Assembly: GCA_038204465.1 (NCBI GenBank)
Contig: JBBRCX010000064.1
Span: forward strand, 1 to 27,778
From: JBBRCX01 sp038204465
GTDB lineage: Bacteria; Planctomycetota; Phycisphaerae; Tepidisphaerales; Tepidisphaeraceae
Direction: 5' to 3'
Length of the DNA: 27,778 bases
Shown here: one piece after another, positions 1-7,943 of the stretch
Position numbering within the stretch: the first letter of the stretch is position 1
Layout: each line of letters opens with the position of its first letter
Notes under the pieces: model-generated
Database searches by the model: none
What the model saw: only the letters and a program-made list of their open reading frames with translations
Told to the model about the DNA's origin: nothing
Program-made: the position numbers and the translations under genes

Positions 1-72
1 GGCAACCGCATTCTCCATTTGAAGGCAAAACTTGCCGAATCGTCGGTAAGCCCAGACCGCGATGCTGACTGA
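1..72 (+). CDS. Possible C-terminal tail of an upstream gene
   Basis: Frame 1 is open from the window edge to a TGA at 70-72 and would encode 23 residues, beginning GNRILHLKAKLAES. This could be the end of a gene that starts to the left of the window. I do not recognise the family, and the stretch is too short to distinguish from chance. rpmF is often preceded by a DUF177 (YceD) gene, but nothing in this tail identifies one. From 73 to 298 I see only the promoter at 170-198 and the rpmF leader. Confidence 0.2.
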   Translation, partial: GNRILHLKAKLAESSVSPDRDAD

Positions 73-169
73 AAATCAATCGTTGCCGCAGGACCGACGA
101 CGACGCGGCGTCACGCTTTCCCTAGAATGCGGTTGCCCTGAAGTGGGGACGAGCCAGGAGGGCCCTTGC

Positions 170-198
170 TTGACAGAACTGCCGTCAATTCCTAACGT
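170..198 (+). promoter_or_regulatory. Candidate promoter for the rpmF-fab cluster
   Basis: A perfect -35 hexamer TTGACA lies at 170-175. A 17-base spacer follows, then a weak -10, TAACGT, at 193-198 (3 of 6 matches to TATAAT). It points toward rpmF about 100 bases downstream. The perfect -35 and ideal spacing are the support, and the poor -10 is the weakness. Confidence 0.45.
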
Positions 199-298
199 AC
201 CGCTTCTTCCGGATCGGCGGGTATTCACCCGCCTTTCGCGTTTTAGTGGTCTTTAGTTGCGCTGCCGGCAGGCGCTCGAATCGTTCAGGAGTCGGCTC

Positions 299-484
299 AT
301 GCTTCCGGTCCAGAAACACAGCAAGTCCCGCAAGCGCAAGCGCCGCTCGCACCTGGCGTTGCGGCCGATCCATTACGTGCGCTGTCCGCAATGCGGCAGC
401 GCCAAGCTCCCGCACTGCGCCTGTGACAATTGCGGATATGTGAACCCGAAACTGGCGCTGCAGATGGAGCAGGATCAGGCTTGA
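299..484 (+). CDS. rpmF: 50S ribosomal protein L32
   Basis: Small zinc-ribbon ribosomal protein of the large subunit, 61 residues, close to the usual L32 length. The N-terminus is strongly basic (KHSKSRKRKRRSH) and is followed by the L32-type zinc ribbon: CPQC at about residues 36-39 and CACDNC at about 48-53. I chose the ATG at 299 because AGGAG at 287-291 sits 7 bases upstream and because the protein then begins MLPVQKHSKS, as expected for the family. An earlier in-frame start at 257 would add 14 unrelated residues. The rpmF-plsX-fab order is a classic conserved arrangement that links ribosome supply and lipid synthesis, and it supports both calls. Confidence 0.95.
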   Translation: MLPVQKHSKSRKRKRRSHLALRPIHYVRCPQCGSAKLPHCACDNCGYVNPKLALQMEQDQA

Positions 485-530
485 GCGCCGGGTGCTTCGG
501 CTGTTTCCTTTTTCGTCTCGGAGAAACCAC

Positions 531-1550
531 GTGCGAGCTGCGGTGGACGTGATGGGCGGCGATCGCGCGCCCTCGGCCATCCTCAAGGGCTGCTGGGAAG
601 CGGCGCCGCTACTCGATGGCGATGATCTGGTTTACCTCGCGGGCGACGAAAAGGTGGTTCGCGACGGTCTTTCTTCCAGCGGGCTCCCGCGCGAGAAACT
701 GAAGCATTACAAGCCGGTGCCGACGAGCGAAGTCGTGGGGATGGACGAGTCGCCCGTCGAAGCCATTCGGAACAAGCCGGACAGTTCGATCAGTGTTATC
801 TGCAAGATGGCTTCGCGTGGCGAAGCGGACGTTGTCATCTCCGCGGGCAACACCGGTGCGTGTGTGGCAGCGGCCCAGATGCGCATGCGGACGCTCCCGG
901 GCGTCAGCCGTCCTGGAATCGCCGTCACGCTGCCCACCTTCTACGGACCGATCGTCGTGTGCGACGTTGGCGCCAACATCTCACCCCAGCCGCGACACCT
1001 GCAACAGTACGCGATCATGGCCGGTGCGTACGCCCACGCCGTCAATGGCATCGAAACGCCGCGCGTGGGATTGCTCTCTATCGGTGAGGAAGACGCCAAA
1101 GGCACGACGATGGTGAAGGAAGCCCGCAAGCTGATGCGCGATGAGCCGCAGATTAACTTCGTAGGGAACGTCGAAGGCCGCGATTTGTTTCGAGGCATCA
1201 TCGATGTCGTGGTGTGCGACGGATTTGTCGGAAACATTGTCCTGAAGTTTACTGAGGGACTCGCCGAGGGACTTTTTCAGACGATCCTGGCCGAGCTCGA
1301 GCAGAGCGAGCCGGCGTTGCTGGATCAGTTCAAGCCGGTGATGAAGAAGCTGTACCAGAAGCACGACTGGCAGGAGCACGGCGGCGCGCCGCTGCTTGGC
1401 GTCGGAGGCTACTGCATCATCTGCCACGGACGTTCCGACAGCCGGGCGATCAAGAATGCGATTCGCGTCGGGAAACAACTGGTGCAGAGCGGCGTAAACC
1501 GCAAGATCGTGGAGAGCATTGCGACAAGCATTCCCGGCGGCGAAGACTGA
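531..1550 (+). CDS. plsX: Phosphate acyltransferase PlsX
   Basis: PlsX converts acyl-ACP and phosphate to acyl-phosphate, the donor used by PlsY for the first step of phosphatidic acid synthesis. It is a peripheral membrane enzyme. The N-terminus AAVDVMGGDRAP is the family signature. Other recognisable blocks are SAGNTGACVAAA, CDVGANISPQP and VVCDGFVGNIVLK. I chose the GTG at 531 (339 residues) because GGAG at 520-523 sits 7 bases upstream and the protein then starts right before the conserved VDVMGGD block. The GTG at 492 would add 13 residues with no SD site. The gene starts 46 bases after rpmF, consistent with one transcript. Confidence 0.95.
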   Translation: MRAAVDVMGGDRAPSAILKGCWEAAPLLDGDDLVYLAGDEKVVRDGLSSSGLPREKLKHYKPVPTSEVVGMDESPVEAIRNKPDSSISVICKMASRGEADVVISAGNTGACVAAAQMRMRTLPGVSRPGIAVTLPTFYGPIVVCDVGANISPQPRHLQQYAIMAGAYAHAVNGIETPRVGLLSIGEEDAKGTTMVKEARKLMRDEPQINFVGNVEGRDLFRGIIDVVVCDGFVGNIVLKFTEGLAEGLFQTILAELEQSEPALLDQFKPVMKKLYQKHDWQEHGGAPLLGVGGYCIICHGRSDSRAIKNAIRVGKQLVQSGVNRKIVESIATSIPGGED

Positions 1551-1604
1551 GTCATGGGATGAGCCTGCTCCCCGCAGGCACTGGTGATCCGCTGTACAAA
1601 CTTC

Positions 1605-1610
1605 CATAAT
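1605..1610 (+). promoter_or_regulatory. Candidate -10 box just upstream of fabH
   Basis: CATAAT (5 of 6 matches to TATAAT) ends 8 bases before the fabH ATG. Transcription would start at or within a base or two of the start codon. The -35 position with a 17-base spacer holds TGGTGA, a weak match. No SD site precedes fabH, which fits a leaderless or nearly leaderless message. Confidence 0.35.
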
Positions 1611-1618
1611 CCACACAC

Positions 1619-2605
1619 ATGCCCGCGTACGGAGCCATCATCGCCGGGACAGGAAGTTTCGTCCCCGAGAAGCGTCTGACCAACGACGACCTCTCGCGCA
1701 TGGTGGACACCAACGACGAGTGGATCGTGCAGCGCACGGGAATTCGCGAGCGCCGGATTGCCGGCCCGGGCGAATCGACTGCGACGCTTGCCACCGCAGC
1801 GGCGCGAAAGGCATTGGCCGCGGCGAATGTCGAACCGGCCGACCTGGACCTGGTGGTCTGCGGCACGATTACCCCGGAAATGGCGTTCCCTTCTACCGCG
1901 TGTTTTGTAGCCGCCAATCTCGGCCTGACTTCCACTCCCGCCTTTGATATCTCCGCCGCCTGCAGCGGTTTCATTTACACGCTCGACACCGCCGCTTCAT
2001 TCATTAAGGCCGGCCGCTATCGAAACGTTCTCGTCATCGGCGCTGAGACCTTGAGCCGCATCACCGACTATACCGATCGATCGAGCTGCATCCTGTTCGG
2101 CGACGGCGCGGGCGCGGTCATACTCCAACGATCGAACGACACGAAGCGCGGGTTGATCTACAGCAGTCTGCACGCGGATGGGCACGGCTGGGAGATGCTC
2201 TGCTGTCAGCCCGGCAGCCGTCACGTCCTCGACGAAGCGATGCTCGCAAGCCGCGGCCAATACATGAAGATCAAGGGCCGCGAGGTCTACAAGTTTGCCG
2301 TGCAGCGCTTTGGCGAGCTCATTGAAGATGCGATGCGCAAGTGCGAGCTCACGACGCGCGACGTCGCCCTGATCGTACCCCATCAGGTGAACAAGCGGAT
2401 CATTGACTCGGCAATGGAAAGGCTCGGTCTGCCGCCGGAGAAGGCGTTCGTCAACATCGACAAGTATGGGAACACGTCCGCCGCGTCGATCCCAATCGCG
2501 CTCGACGAAGCGTGGCGCGCAGGGAGAATCTTGCGCGGAGACGTGGTGATTTTCGTCGCCTTCGGCGCCGGCCTCACGTGGGCCAACGCCGTGATCCGCG
2601 CATGA
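1619..2605 (+). CDS. fabH: Beta-ketoacyl-ACP synthase III (FabH)
   Basis: FabH condenses acetyl-CoA (or a branched acyl-CoA) with malonyl-ACP to start type II fatty-acid synthesis in the cytoplasm. At 328 residues it has the usual family length. The Cys-His-Asn triad is visible: C115 in ISAACSGFIY, H255 in IVPHQVNKR and N285 in DKYGNTSAAS. The early NDEWIVQRTGIRERR block is also typical. The ATG at 1619 gives a standard N-terminus. There is no SD site, but a -10-like box lies just upstream. The gene is 68 bases after plsX. Confidence 0.96.
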   Translation: MPAYGAIIAGTGSFVPEKRLTNDDLSRMVDTNDEWIVQRTGIRERRIAGPGESTATLATAAARKALAAANVEPADLDLVVCGTITPEMAFPSTACFVAANLGLTSTPAFDISAACSGFIYTLDTAASFIKAGRYRNVLVIGAETLSRITDYTDRSSCILFGDGAGAVILQRSNDTKRGLIYSSLHADGHGWEMLCCQPGSRHVLDEAMLASRGQYMKIKGREVYKFAVQRFGELIEDAMRKCELTTRDVALIVPHQVNKRIIDSAMERLGLPPEKAFVNIDKYGNTSAASIPIALDEAWRAGRILRGDVVIFVAFGAGLTWANAVIRA

Positions 2606-2702
2606 ACCGACGGAGCGGGCACATTCCGTGTTCGAGAGCGGGCTGAACGACATTGATTGGAGATCGAGGCAACGGCTGATAGCTCCGTCACATTTGGAAT
2701 AC

Positions 2703-3647
2703 ATGGTTAGTTCAACGTTCATTCTCTGCCCGGGACAAGGCGCCCAGGCCGTCGGCATGGGCAAGGACTTCAATGAGAGCTCGCCGGCCGCGAGGGAAGT
2801 CTTTCGAGCCGCCAACGAAACTTTTGGCGGCGATCTCGCCAGACTCTGTTTCGAAGGGCCTGAGGATCGACTGAACCAGACCGACGTGAGTCAGCCCGCG
2901 ATCTACGCGACGAGCGTCGCGAGCTTTCTAGCCGCCTGCGATTCCGGGATGATCGACCCGGGTGTGGTCACCGCTTATGCGGGGCTGAGCCTTGGGGAAT
3001 ATACCGCTCTTCATCTGGCGGGGACCTTTTCGTTTGAGGAGGGACTGCGGCTCGTCGCGGCGCGCGGGCGTTTCATGCAGGAGGCGGCGGCAGCCTCCCC
3101 CAGCGGGATGGTCGCGATCCTCGGAGCTGATGAAGAAGCTGTGACGAAGCTCTGCCGTGAAGCTGCAGGGAAGGAAGTGCTCGTGCCGGCGAACTTCAAC
3201 GCGCCCGGCCAGATCGTGATCAGCGGATCATCCGGCGCATGCGAGCGCGCGCTAGTCGTCGCGGAGAAGGCTGGATTCAAGGCGACGGCCCTCAAAGTCG
3301 CGGGGGCGTTCCATAGCCCGCTCATGCAACGTGCGGCCGACAGGATGCGCGCGGAACTGGACCGGATCGCGATGCGGGTCCCAAAGGTACCGGTCTATTC
3401 CAATGTCACTGGCGCCATGCATCAGGGCGTGGAGTCAATCAAGCGTTTGCTCGTTCAGCAGATCGTGTCGCCGGTGCAGTGGGAAGCGACAATGAAGGCG
3501 CTTGTAGGTAACGAAGGGGCCCGATTTGTCGAGCTCGCGCCCGGCCGGACACTTGCCGGGCTGGCCAAGCGCGTCAACCGCCGTCTGGCAATTGAAAGTC
3601 TGGCAAGCGTGGAGGCGCTGACGAGCGCGAAGGCCGCGGCCTCGTAG
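2703..3647 (+). CDS. fabD: Malonyl-CoA:ACP transacylase (FabD)
   Basis: FabD loads malonyl groups from CoA onto the ACP phosphopantetheine, supplying the extender for FabH and FabF. The nucleophile motif GLSLGEYTA, the oxyanion-loop block CPGQGAQ near the N-terminus, and the catalytic histidine in AGAFHSPLMQ are all present. I chose the ATG at 2703 (314 residues) because FabD proteins begin only a few residues before the GQGAQ block. The upstream GTG at 2628 would add 25 residues without resemblance to the family. The TAG stop overlaps the SD site of fabG, so the two are probably translationally linked. Confidence 0.95.
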   Translation: MVSSTFILCPGQGAQAVGMGKDFNESSPAAREVFRAANETFGGDLARLCFEGPEDRLNQTDVSQPAIYATSVASFLAACDSGMIDPGVVTAYAGLSLGEYTALHLAGTFSFEEGLRLVAARGRFMQEAAAASPSGMVAILGADEEAVTKLCREAAGKEVLVPANFNAPGQIVISGSSGACERALVVAEKAGFKATALKVAGAFHSPLMQRAADRMRAELDRIAMRVPKVPVYSNVTGAMHQGVESIKRLLVQQIVSPVQWEATMKALVGNEGARFVELAPGRTLAGLAKRVNRRLAIESLASVEALTSAKAAAS

Positions 3648-3656
3648 GAGGTGGTG

Positions 3657-4394
3657 ATGACCGAGAAACGCGTGGCTTTGGTAACCGGCGGTTCCCGCGG
3701 CATCGGCGCGGCGATCGTGCGCCGCCTGGCGAGAGACGGGATACATGTCGTCGCCATGGCGCGGAGCGCCGACAAGCTGCGGCAAGTGTGCGATGAGGTG
3801 AAGTCGGTCGAGGGTTCGGCCGAGCCGCTGGTCTGCGACATCGCCGATTCCAAAGCGCTGGCGTCCGCGATTGAGGGCATTGCTGAACAGCATGGGCGCT
3901 TCGATGTGCTCGTAAACAACGCCGGCATCACCAGGGATGGTCTGATCCTTCGGATGGAGGATGAGGATTTCGACTCGGTTATCGCCACGAATCTCAAGAG
4001 CGCATTCGTCGCCATTCGCTCGGCCGCGCGTTCGATGATGCGATCGAAAGCGGGGCGCATCATCAACATCGGAAGCGTGTCCGGCGTTGCGGGAAATGCA
4101 GGCCAGGCAAATTACTCGGCGAGCAAGGCGGGCCTGATCGGGCTTTCAAAAACCGTCGCGCGCGAACTCGCGGGCAAAGGCATCACGTGCAATGTGATTG
4201 CGCCCGGCTTCATTATCACCGAGATGACCGACGTGTTGAACGACAAGATCAAAGAGGGAGCGAAGCAGGCGATCCCGTTGCGACGTTTCGGAGAGGCGGA
4301 CGAGGTAGCCGCCGCAGTCGCGTTCCTGGCCAGCGCCGAAGCCGGCTACATCACCGGCCAGGTGATTTGCGTCGACGGCGGCATGGTGATGTGA
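3657..4394 (+). CDS. fabG: 3-oxoacyl-ACP reductase (FabG)
   Basis: NADPH-dependent reductase of the short-chain dehydrogenase family that reduces beta-ketoacyl-ACP in each elongation cycle. The dinucleotide-binding TGGSRGIGAA lies at residues 10-19 and NNAG at about 87-90. The catalytic set N112, S140, Y153 and K157 is intact (YSASK). The C-terminal block ITGQVICVDGGMVM is typical of FabG. I chose the ATG at 3657 because AGGAGG at 3646-3651 is 5 bases upstream. The GTG codons at 3651 and 3654 would overlap or crowd that SD site. Length is 245 residues, as expected. Confidence 0.96.
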   Translation: MTEKRVALVTGGSRGIGAAIVRRLARDGIHVVAMARSADKLRQVCDEVKSVEGSAEPLVCDIADSKALASAIEGIAEQHGRFDVLVNNAGITRDGLILRMEDEDFDSVIATNLKSAFVAIRSAARSMMRSKAGRIINIGSVSGVAGNAGQANYSASKAGLIGLSKTVARELAGKGITCNVIAPGFIITEMTDVLNDKIKEGAKQAIPLRRFGEADEVAAAVAFLASAEAGYITGQVICVDGGMVM

Positions 4395-4474
4395 GGGCGA
4401 TTGCCGTTATCCGCTCCGGTTTCGAGGCTGTTCGGAACGTCTGCCGGAGACATGCAGCGTGGACGGCAGTGAAT

Positions 4475-4502
4475 TTGCAAATGAGGTTGTCACCGTTATA
4501 GT
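4475..4502 (+). promoter_or_regulatory. Candidate promoter for acpP-fabF
   Basis: TTGCAA (4475-4480, 4 of 6 matches to TTGACA) and TATAGT (4497-4502, 5 of 6 matches to TATAAT) are separated by 16 bases. They lie in the 167-base gap between fabG and acpP, the largest gap inside the fab cluster. Acyl carrier protein is needed in large amounts, so a private promoter is plausible. Confidence 0.5.
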
Positions 4503-4561
4503 TTTCCCACCTCGGGCCGTGTGGACCGGGTGAACTGTCAGGTCAGGGGTAGGTGGACATC

Positions 4562-4801
4562 ATGGAAGACATCGAGCAGAAGGTCATCGAAATCGTCAGC
4601 GAGCAAATGGGCGTCGACAAAAGCGAGATCACGCGCGAAACCCATTTCATCAACGACCTGAACGCGGATTCGCTGGATACCGTAGAACTGGTCATGGAGT
4701 TTGAGGACGAGTTCGAGCTTTCCATTCCTGACGAAGAAGCGGAGAAGATTCAGACAGTCGGCCAGGCGATCGATTACATCAAGCAGCACTCACAGAAGTA
4801 A
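4562..4801 (+). CDS. acpP: Acyl carrier protein
   Basis: Small acidic four-helix carrier, 79 residues, that holds growing acyl chains as thioesters on 4'-phosphopantetheine. The attachment serine is S37 in the invariant DSL motif (NADSLDTVELV). The strongly acidic C-terminal half (EFEDEFELSIPDEEAEK) is typical. I chose the ATG at 4562 because AGGTGG at 4551-4556 sits 5 bases upstream. The in-frame GTG at 4553 lies inside that SD site. fabF follows after 60 bases. Confidence 0.97.
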   Translation: MEDIEQKVIEIVSEQMGVDKSEITRETHFINDLNADSLDTVELVMEFEDEFELSIPDEEAEKIQTVGQAIDYIKQHSQK

Positions 4802-4861
4802 TCGCACGGTGTCTGACTGTGGCCTATTACCCCGGTCTTGTGTCCGGTTTCAACGCAGTTC

Positions 4862-6121
4862 ATGAGCAGACGCCGCGTCGTCATTACGGGTCTTGGCGTG
4901 GTCACGTCACTGGGCGAGACCGCCGATGGGATGTGGGAGAACGTCTGCGCCGGCAAGAGCGGCATCGGCCTGATCCGGCGCTGGGACACCAGCAAGTACC
5001 CGGTGAGGATCGGCGGGGAATGCGCTTCGTTTGACCTCTCACGCTACGACGTTTCAAAGTATACCTCTGAGCGCCTCCAGCCCCGGCGCATCGATCGCTT
5101 CGGACAGTTCGGAATCGCCGCCTCGGTGAGCGCGGTCGTGGACGCGGCCCTCGAGTTTTCCCAGGAAGATCCCTACCGCTGCGGAGTCCTCATCGGCAGC
5201 GGCATCGGCGGCATCGAAACCATTGAAGAACAGAACCGGATCCTGGTCGAGCGCGGCGTCAGCCGGGTGAGCCCGTTTACCGTTCCGCGCCTGATGGCCA
5301 ACGCCGCCAGCGGGAACGTCTCCATCCTCTTTCATATCAATGGGCCAAACTCCGCGGTCTCAACCGCCTGCGCCACCGGCTCGAACGCCATTGGCGACGC
5401 CGGCCGGCTCATCCAACATGACCTGGCCGAAGTGATGATCGCAGGTGGAAGCGAAGCGGCGCTTTGCGAGCTTGGGATGGCCACTTTTTGTGCCGCGCGG
5501 GCGCTTTCCACACGCAATGAAGATCCGGCCCGCGCCAGCCGCCCCTGGGACAAAGACCGTGATGGGTTCGTGATGAGCGAAGGCGCTGGGGTCGTAGTGC
5601 TCGAGGAATACGAGCATGCCAGGAAGCGCGGCGCGCGGATGTACGCGGAGCTGATCGGATACGGAATGAGTGGTGACGGATATCACATCACCGCGCCCGA
5701 CGAAGAGGGACGGGGCGCCGCAATGGCGATGCGGTTCGCCCTAAAGGACGCCGGCGCGGCGCCGGAAGCGGTGGACTATATCAACGCCCACGGCACCAGC
5801 ACGCCGTTAGGGGATCTGGCGGAGACCAAGGCCGTCAAGGCGACCTTCGGCGAGCACGCCCGCAAGCTCGCGATCAGCTCCACCAAGAGCCAGTTGGGGC
5901 ATCTGCTGGGCGCGAGTGGGGGGGTGGAAGCGGTGATCGCAGCGCTCGCCATCTCACACAATCTCCTGCCGCCGACCATCAACCTCGAGAACCCCAGCGA
6001 TGAGTGCGACCTCGACTACGTTCCCAACAAGGCGCGCGATCGCCACGTCCAGCATGCGATGAGCAACAGCTTTGGCTTCGGCGGCCACAATGCTTCGCTC
6101 CTGTTCCGCAAGGTGTCTTGA
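4862..6121 (+). CDS. fabF: Beta-ketoacyl-ACP synthase II (FabF)
   Basis: Elongating condensing enzyme that joins acyl groups to malonyl-ACP. The Cys-His-His triad is complete: C170 in STACATGSNA, H310 in NAHGTSTPLGD and H347 in SQLGHLLGASG. The C-terminal SNSFGFGGHNASLLF block is also intact. The ATG at 4862 yields MSRRRVVITGLG, the normal KAS II start, and 419 residues. A GTG at 4838 would add 8 residues. Neither start has a clear SD site. It is the last fab gene of the cluster. Confidence 0.96.
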   Translation: MSRRRVVITGLGVVTSLGETADGMWENVCAGKSGIGLIRRWDTSKYPVRIGGECASFDLSRYDVSKYTSERLQPRRIDRFGQFGIAASVSAVVDAALEFSQEDPYRCGVLIGSGIGGIETIEEQNRILVERGVSRVSPFTVPRLMANAASGNVSILFHINGPNSAVSTACATGSNAIGDAGRLIQHDLAEVMIAGGSEAALCELGMATFCAARALSTRNEDPARASRPWDKDRDGFVMSEGAGVVVLEEYEHARKRGARMYAELIGYGMSGDGYHITAPDEEGRGAAMAMRFALKDAGAAPEAVDYINAHGTSTPLGDLAETKAVKATFGEHARKLAISSTKSQLGHLLGASGGVEAVIAALAISHNLLPPTINLENPSDECDLDYVPNKARDRHVQHAMSNSFGFGGHNASLLFRKVS

Positions 6122-6168
6122 GCCGGAGACTGTCCACGCGCGTCCCGACTCTTTATTCGGACCTTCTG

Positions 6169-6196
6169 TTGAGATTCCCCGGTTCGTGCCGATAAT
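6169..6196 (+). promoter_or_regulatory. Promoter for the FliN-like gene
   Basis: TTGAGA (6169-6174, 5 of 6 matches) and GATAAT (6191-6196, 5 of 6 matches) are separated by 16 bases. Transcription would start near 6203. That leaves a leader of about 30 bases with an SD site (GAGGA at 6224-6228) before the TTG start at 6235. This is one of the two best promoters in the window. Confidence 0.6.
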
Positions 6197-6234
6197 CACA
6201 GAGGCCGTCATTTCCGGCCCCACGAGGATTTCTC

Positions 6235-6558
6235 TTGGCCGTCTTACACGCCGAGCGACCGACGAACACAGACAGCGCCGGGGCTCCGGCGGAACTGAAG
6301 CGGATCCTTCGCCTGGAAGTCCCGGTCATCGTCAAGCTTGCCGAGCGCCGGCTCCTGCTCTCCGAGGTGATGCGGCTGGGAACGGGCGCGATCATCGAAT
6401 TCTTCAAGAGCAATGATGAGCCGCTCGAGCTTCTGATTAACAACAAGGTGATCGGGCTGGGCGAGACCGTGAAGGTCGGGGAAAACTTCGGCCTGCGAAT
6501 CACCCAGATCGGCGACCTGAAGCAAGTCATTCGCTCGTTGAGCACCCAGAAACGGTAG
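6235..6558 (+). CDS. FliN/SpoA-domain protein (flagellar motor switch type)
   Basis: A 107-residue protein with a single SpoA (surface presentation of antigens) domain over about residues 28-100. The recognisable core is LRLEVPVIVKLAERRLLLSE, then LGTGAIIEF, LELLINNKVIGLGE and VGENFGLRITQI. In FliN this domain forms the lower C-ring of the flagellar switch, and in type III secretion the sorting platform. The TTG at 6235 is preceded by GAGGA at 6224-6228, which supports this unusual start. No other flagellar or secretion gene is in the window, so whether it serves a flagellum cannot be told. It ends 4 bases from the oppositely oriented cca gene. Confidence 0.8.
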   Translation: MAVLHAERPTNTDSAGAPAELKRILRLEVPVIVKLAERRLLLSEVMRLGTGAIIEFFKSNDEPLELLINNKVIGLGETVKVGENFGLRITQIGDLKQVIRSLSTQKR

Positions 6559-6562
6559 CCGG

Positions 6563-7915
6563 TTACGCCGGACCTGGCGGATCGGCATCGGCATCTTCAC
6601 CCGCATCGCTCTGCGCGAGCTTCAACGCAAGTTTCACCGCATCGGTTCGCTCCGCCACGCGCCCCTCGAGTTGCGCGTCATAGACCTGATCCAGGACGCG
6701 CCGGAACAGCGGGCTTGGCCGCAGACCCGCACCCATCAAGTCGTCGCCGGTCACGAATGGCAGCGGTGCGTAGTCAGTTCGCTGCAGTTCCTCGAGCTCG
6801 GCTCGCAGCTGCTCGATGCGCTCGCGCCGGTATTGCGACTCCGCCAGCGCATCCATCAGCAAGCGTGAGAGCGGCGCCGTCGGCTGCGCTAGAAAGCGCT
6901 TCTTCATCGCCAGTGTTGGCGCAGCGTCGACCAGCAAAGGCTCCAGGCCTCGGAGCGTACCCCGCATCTGTTCCAGTTCCTCATTGCTTATTCGCAGGGC
7001 CTGTCGAACCGCCTTGCTGCCGCTGCTCAGTTCGCGCGAGCCGAGCTGTTGCAGCAGATCGGCATCCGAGGCGGGGGGCTGCAGCCGATAGCAGAGCACG
7101 CCCGCGGCAAGCGCGAGGCTGAAAGGCACGCTCTTCCCGCGCGCCAGGTTGTGGAAGAGGGTGCGCCCCTCCAGTTTGCGCGGCGGATCTGCGCCTTCGG
7201 GCATGAAACGGAAAATCTCGTGGATCAATCCAAACTCCCACAGCATCCGCCAGGCCCCGTCTCGCGACGGCGGCTCGAGCATCAGCCGCAGTTCCTCCGC
7301 CACCCGCTCGGGACTGATGCCTTTGAGCAGCGGCGCGTGCGAGCGAATGGCGCTTGCCGTCGCCGGCTCGATCTGCAGGCCGAAGCGCGCAGAAAAGCGA
7401 ATTGCGCGGAGCAGCCGCAGATAATCCTCGTCGAACCGGTGCGAGGGCTCGCCAATCGCGCGAAGCGTTTTCGACTTCAGATCAGCCTGCCCGCCAACAT
7501 AATCATGCACCTGCTCCAGGATGGGATCGAAGAACAGCCCGTTGATCGTGAAGTCGCGCCGTCGCGCGTCTTCCTCCGCTGTAGCAAAGCGGATGGTTGA
7601 TGGCCGCCTGCCATCGAGGTAGTCACCGTCCGAGCGGAATGTCGCCACCTCAACCACGCTTCTTCCCAGCCTGACCAGGATGACGCCAAACGCGGCCCCG
7701 ACCGCCTGCGTGTTGATGAACACCTCTCGGACGCGATCGGGTGGCGCGTCGGTGGCCACGTCGTAGTCTTTTGACTCCAACCCCATCAGCAGATCGCGCA
7801 CGCATCCGCCGGCAAAGTACGCCACGTGCCCGGCTTCGTGCAGCCGGCGCACGATGGCCAGCGCATCTTCGCGGGTACAGGTCTGGCGCGGGCGCGGCGA
7901 CGGGTGCGGCTGCAT
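6563..7915 (-). CDS. cca: CCA tRNA nucleotidyltransferase / poly(A) polymerase family
   Basis: Class II nucleotidyltransferase that adds or repairs the 3' CCA end of tRNA; poly(A) polymerase is the alternative within the same family. The nucleotidyltransferase head shows GGCVRD at residues 36-41 and the metal-binding pair D50/D52 in KDYDVATDA. It also has the ARRRDFTINGLFFDP block at about 117-131. A neck region (ERVAEELRLML) and a long helical body follow. The ATG at 7915 gives 450 residues. A TTG at 7975 would add 20 residues and overlap the preceding gene by 32 bases. No SD site decides between them. It is last in the rsmD-DUF58-BatA-cca run. Confidence 0.9.
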   Translation of the reverse strand: MQPHPSPRPRQTCTREDALAIVRRLHEAGHVAYFAGGCVRDLLMGLESKDYDVATDAPPDRVREVFINTQAVGAAFGVILVRLGRSVVEVATFRSDGDYLDGRRPSTIRFATAEEDARRRDFTINGLFFDPILEQVHDYVGGQADLKSKTLRAIGEPSHRFDEDYLRLLRAIRFSARFGLQIEPATASAIRSHAPLLKGISPERVAEELRLMLEPPSRDGAWRMLWEFGLIHEIFRFMPEGADPPRKLEGRTLFHNLARGKSVPFSLALAAGVLCYRLQPPASDADLLQQLGSRELSSGSKAVRQALRISNEELEQMRGTLRGLEPLLVDAAPTLAMKKRFLAQPTAPLSRLLMDALAESQYRRERIEQLRAELEELQRTDYAPLPFVTGDDLMGAGLRPSPLFRRVLDQVYDAQLEGRVAERTDAVKLALKLAQSDAGEDADADPPGPA

Positions 7916-7943
7916 CGTGCAGAAGCGTACCGGCAAGCTCAGG

